Part shown: one piece after another, positions 62,160 to 64,000 of the stretch
Numbering within the stretch: position 1 is the first letter of the stretch
How the letters are laid out: every line of letters begins with the position of its first letter
Assembly (NCBI GenBank): GCA_050331695.1
Contig: JBHJGP010000017.1
Location: 1 to 64,000 of the forward strand
Length of the DNA stretch: 64,000 bases
Direction: 5' to 3'
From: JBHJGP01 sp050331695
GTDB taxonomy: Bacteria; Pseudomonadota; Alphaproteobacteria; Geminicoccales; Geminicoccaceae
Made by a program: the position numbers and the translations under genes
The notes under the pieces: generated by a model
What the model was told of the DNA's origin: nothing
Database searches by the model: none
The model's input: the letters and a program-made list of their open reading frames with translations, nothing else

Positions 62160-63065
62160 ATGAAAGACTTCGAGATCGTCGATCCGGTCTTCAAGACGTT
62201 CGTCATGCACCACGCGCCGCTCGAAAAGCTGGCCGGTGGCTTCCGCTGGACCGAGGGCCCGGTCTGGTTCGGCGACGGCGGCTATCTTCTGTTCAGTGAC
62301 ATTCCGAACAACCGGATCATGCGGTGGAGCGAACGGGATGGGCTCGGCGTCTTTCGCGAGCCTTCCAACTATTCGAATGGACATACCCGCGACCGCCAGG
62401 GCCGGCTGGTTAGTTGCGAGCATGGGGCGAGACGGGTCACGAGAACAGAGTATGACGGCACCATCACCGTTCTGGCCGACGGCTTCGACGGCAAGCGTTT
62501 CAACTCGCCGAACGATGTGGTCGTCAAGTCGGACGATTCCGTCTGGTTCACGGATCCTCACTACGGCATCGCCACTGACTATGAGGGATTTCGCTCGGAG
62601 CAAGAGCTTCCCTGTCAGGTCTACCGGCTGGATCCGGCGAGCGGCGAGCTCACGGTCGTCGCGAGCGATTTCGACTGCCCGAACGGCCTTTGTTTCTCCC
62701 CCGACGAACGAAAACTCTACATCGCCGATACCGGGCGTTTCCATGATCTGGAAAGAACCCGGCATATGCGCGTGTTCGACGTAGGCGACGATGGCCGTTC
62801 ACTCACCGGCGGCGAGGTCTTCTACGTGGTCGATGTCGGCGCGTCGGACGGCTTTCGCGCCGATGAAGATGGCAATATCTGGACCAGCGCCGGCGACGGC
62901 GTTCATTGCATCAACCCGCAGGGCGAACTCCTCGGCAAAATCCTGGTGCCGGAGATCGTGTCGAACGTGACGTTTGGCGGCCCGCGCAAGAGCCGGCTTT
63001 TCATCTGCGGTACTACCAGCCTCTACACGGTGTTTGTCACCAAGCGGGGCGTCCAGTGGCCTTAG
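62160..63065 (+). CDS. SMP-30/gluconolactonase family enzyme
   Basis: Six-bladed beta-propeller lactonase, 301 residues, preceded by GAAGGGAGGAG. GGFRWTEGPVWFGDGGYLLFSDIPNNRIMRWSE, FNSPNDVVVKSDDSVWFTDPHYG, and PNGLCFSPDERKLYIADTG supply the metal ligands (Glu, Asn, Asp). Likely opens a sugar lactone. Divergent from the SDR gene with a 117-base gap. Confidence 0.9.
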   Translation: MKDFEIVDPVFKTFVMHHAPLEKLAGGFRWTEGPVWFGDGGYLLFSDIPNNRIMRWSERDGLGVFREPSNYSNGHTRDRQGRLVSCEHGARRVTRTEYDGTITVLADGFDGKRFNSPNDVVVKSDDSVWFTDPHYGIATDYEGFRSEQELPCQVYRLDPASGELTVVASDFDCPNGLCFSPDERKLYIADTGRFHDLERTRHMRVFDVGDDGRSLTGGEVFYVVDVGASDGFRADEDGNIWTSAGDGVHCINPQGELLGKILVPEIVSNVTFGGPRKSRLFICGTTSLYTVFVTKRGVQWP

Positions 63066-63222
63066 ACGCGAGGTGTTCGGCAATCGCGCTTGGGCGCCGG
63101 CAGGTCTCGGAAAGCGAGGACCTTTCTCCACCGGGGAGCGCTTCAGCCTGGAATAGAGGTCCGGCTGCGGCGTCGTAATCCATGAGCGCATTGATTGTGT
63201 TCTACGCTTGGGAGACGACGCA

Positions 63223-63348
63223 ATGCTGAAGTCACAACTGGCCCTGGTCGCCGCTCTGCTCCTGCTCGCGAGCGTTCCCCTCGCCGCCTGTGATGGCGGT
63301 GGAGGCGGTGGCGACGCCCCGCAGGAACAGCCCCCCGCCACCCAGTAG
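63223..63348 (+). CDS. 41-residue lipoprotein
   Basis: Short gene. MLKSQLALVAALLLLASVPL leads to the lipobox PLAAC (Cys23), then a DGGGGGGD run and a Pro/Gln-rich end. The mature part is only 19 residues. ATG at 63223 has GGGAG upstream, and a terminator starts 52 bases after the stop, so it is probably expressed. Resembles small entericidin-type or lysis-like lipoproteins; role unknown. Confidence 0.7.
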   Translation: MLKSQLALVAALLLLASVPLAACDGGGGGGDAPQEQPPATQ

Positions 63349-63399
63349 GCGGCCGATCGGGCCCAACTAAAAACCAGCGAACACACCTCGATCTAGTGA

Positions 63400-63430
63400 C
63401 CGCGTGGGCTGCGCCCGCGCGGCCCTTTTT
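63400..63430 (+). terminator. Rho-independent terminator
   Basis: CCGCGTGGGC (63400-63409) pairs with GCCCGCGCGG (63413-63422), one G-U pair, 3-base loop, then CCCTTTTT. Ends the small lipoprotein transcript. Confidence 0.8.
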
Positions 63431-63432
63431 CG

Positions 63433-63930
63433 TCATGGTTCAGCCGCCAACCATTTGTACATGATGATACCGTCGACCAGACCCTGGCTGGGGTGTTGGA
63501 AAGCCTTTTCCAAACGGCCGACCTGGCGAAACCCGAGCTTGAGCCACAGGGTGAGGGCCGCCAGGTTGGTTGCCACGACGAGATTGAACTGCATGGCCTT
63601 GAAACCGTGCCGGCGCGCTTCCTTCTGGGAGTGGAGACACATGGCTCGGGCGACACCGCGGCCGCGGGCTTTATCACTGGTGACATAGCCGCAATTGCAG
63701 ACATGGGCGCCGGGGCCGGCCTGGTTCGCCTTGATGTAGTAGGTGCCGACGATCTCTTCGTCGAGGCCCGCGATGTATGTCGCCACGGGCCGATCGAGCC
63801 AAAGCGCGCGGGCTTCGTTCTCGTCGATGTCCGGGCTCACGGCATAGGTCTCGCCGGCGGCGAAAACCGGCTCGAGGATCGACCAAATGGCCGGCCAATC
63901 TTTCTCCGTTGCGGGGCGGATCTGTGGCAT
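63433..63930 (-). CDS. GNAT-family N-acetyltransferase
   Basis: 165 residues from ATG at 63930. IRPATEKDWPAIWSILEPVF is the N-terminal strand-helix; VTSDKARGRGVARAMCLHSQKEA holds the acetyl-CoA R/Q-x-x-G-x-G/A loop, and LWLKLGFRQVG the final motif. Substrate unknown. Beyond its start, 63931-64000 shows no recognisable gene before the window ends. Confidence 0.83.
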   Translation of the reverse strand: MPQIRPATEKDWPAIWSILEPVFAAGETYAVSPDIDENEARALWLDRPVATYIAGLDEEIVGTYYIKANQAGPGAHVCNCGYVTSDKARGRGVARAMCLHSQKEARRHGFKAMQFNLVVATNLAALTLWLKLGFRQVGRLEKAFQHPSQGLVDGIIMYKWLAAEP

Positions 63931-64000
63931 GGCGGTTCCGTGCAGGCGGTCGGAAGCGATCGTTTCTTGCAAGTCTGAAGCAGATCGTCGAGCTTGGCGC

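Overview
The window looks like a chromosome segment from a GC-rich alphaproteobacterium, probably of the Rhodospirillales/Geminicoccales type. The main evidence is the 39.1-27.4 kb minus-strand run rpoZ - relA/spoT - DUF2062 - pdxJ - acpS - lepB - rnc - era - recO - parC. Further support comes from TRAP and ABC transporters for organic acids, amino acids and sugars, FCD-type GntR control, and frequent GTG/TTG starts. I saw no rRNA, tRNA, insertion sequence, integrase or CRISPR array.

Layout. (1) 1-7.3 kb: two SGNH hydrolases with calcium-binding-repeat-like N-terminal modules (the first cut by the window edge), a complete TRAP transporter (DctP-DctQ-DctM) and a third SGNH hydrolase that is a lipoprotein. 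Together they suggest release of a small acid by extracellular esterases followed by its uptake. (2) 7.3-8.7 kb: a class III nucleotide cyclase fused to a 2TM domain, divergent from a small NrtS-like membrane protein. (3) 14.7-8.7 kb, minus strand: a tightly overlapping operon of ThiY/NMT1-like binding protein, ABC ATPase, permease, cytosine-deaminase-like amidohydrolase, FAD oxidase and flavodoxin-fold quinone reductase. It reads as uptake and processing of a pyrimidine-like ring. (4) 14.9-24.5 kb: a metallophosphoesterase, a GAF-PAS-PAS-GGDEF cyclase, a GntR regulator divergent from a sugar ABC transporter without ATPase, a TPR protein and a FliB-like protein. (5) 24.8-27.4 kb: an amino-acid ABC transporter, also without ATPase. 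(6) 27.4-39.1 kb: the housekeeping run, ending in an SLC13 transporter. (7) 39.4-48.1 kb: NYN protein, family 5 uracil-DNA glycosylase, alpha/beta hydrolase, smpB, dapA, lytic transglycosylase, a threonine-dehydratase-like enzyme, cysQ and a trans-sulfuration enzyme. (8) 48.3-54.4 kb: a ParDE pair with a frameshifted toxin, an exported MetX-like hydrolase, a TetR-cupin divergon, comM and pyrD. (9) 54.4-59.9 kb, accessory in character: a 614-base AT-richer gap, a nucleoside-hydrolase-like/CBM-like modular protein, and an 894-residue STAND/NACHT-like NTPase with C-terminal pentapeptide repeats. (10) 59.9-64 kb: a sugar-acid set (AraD1-type FAH hydrolase, SDR, SMP-30 lactonase), a DUF2061 protein, a 41-residue lipoprotein and a GNAT acetyltransferase.

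Most distinctive points: the stand-alone NACHT-like/pentapeptide protein is a candidate defence or signalling gene. Two genes (ABC ATPase at 13.6 kb, TetR at 50.9 kb) have family-typical N-termini but no ATG/GTG/TTG start, and each has an SD-placed CTG. A one-base shift breaks the ParE toxin. A MetX-fold enzyme carries a signal peptide. GC-rich hairpins sit between binding-protein and permease genes in three separate transporter operons. Three genes or gene products share a linker-plus-module design.
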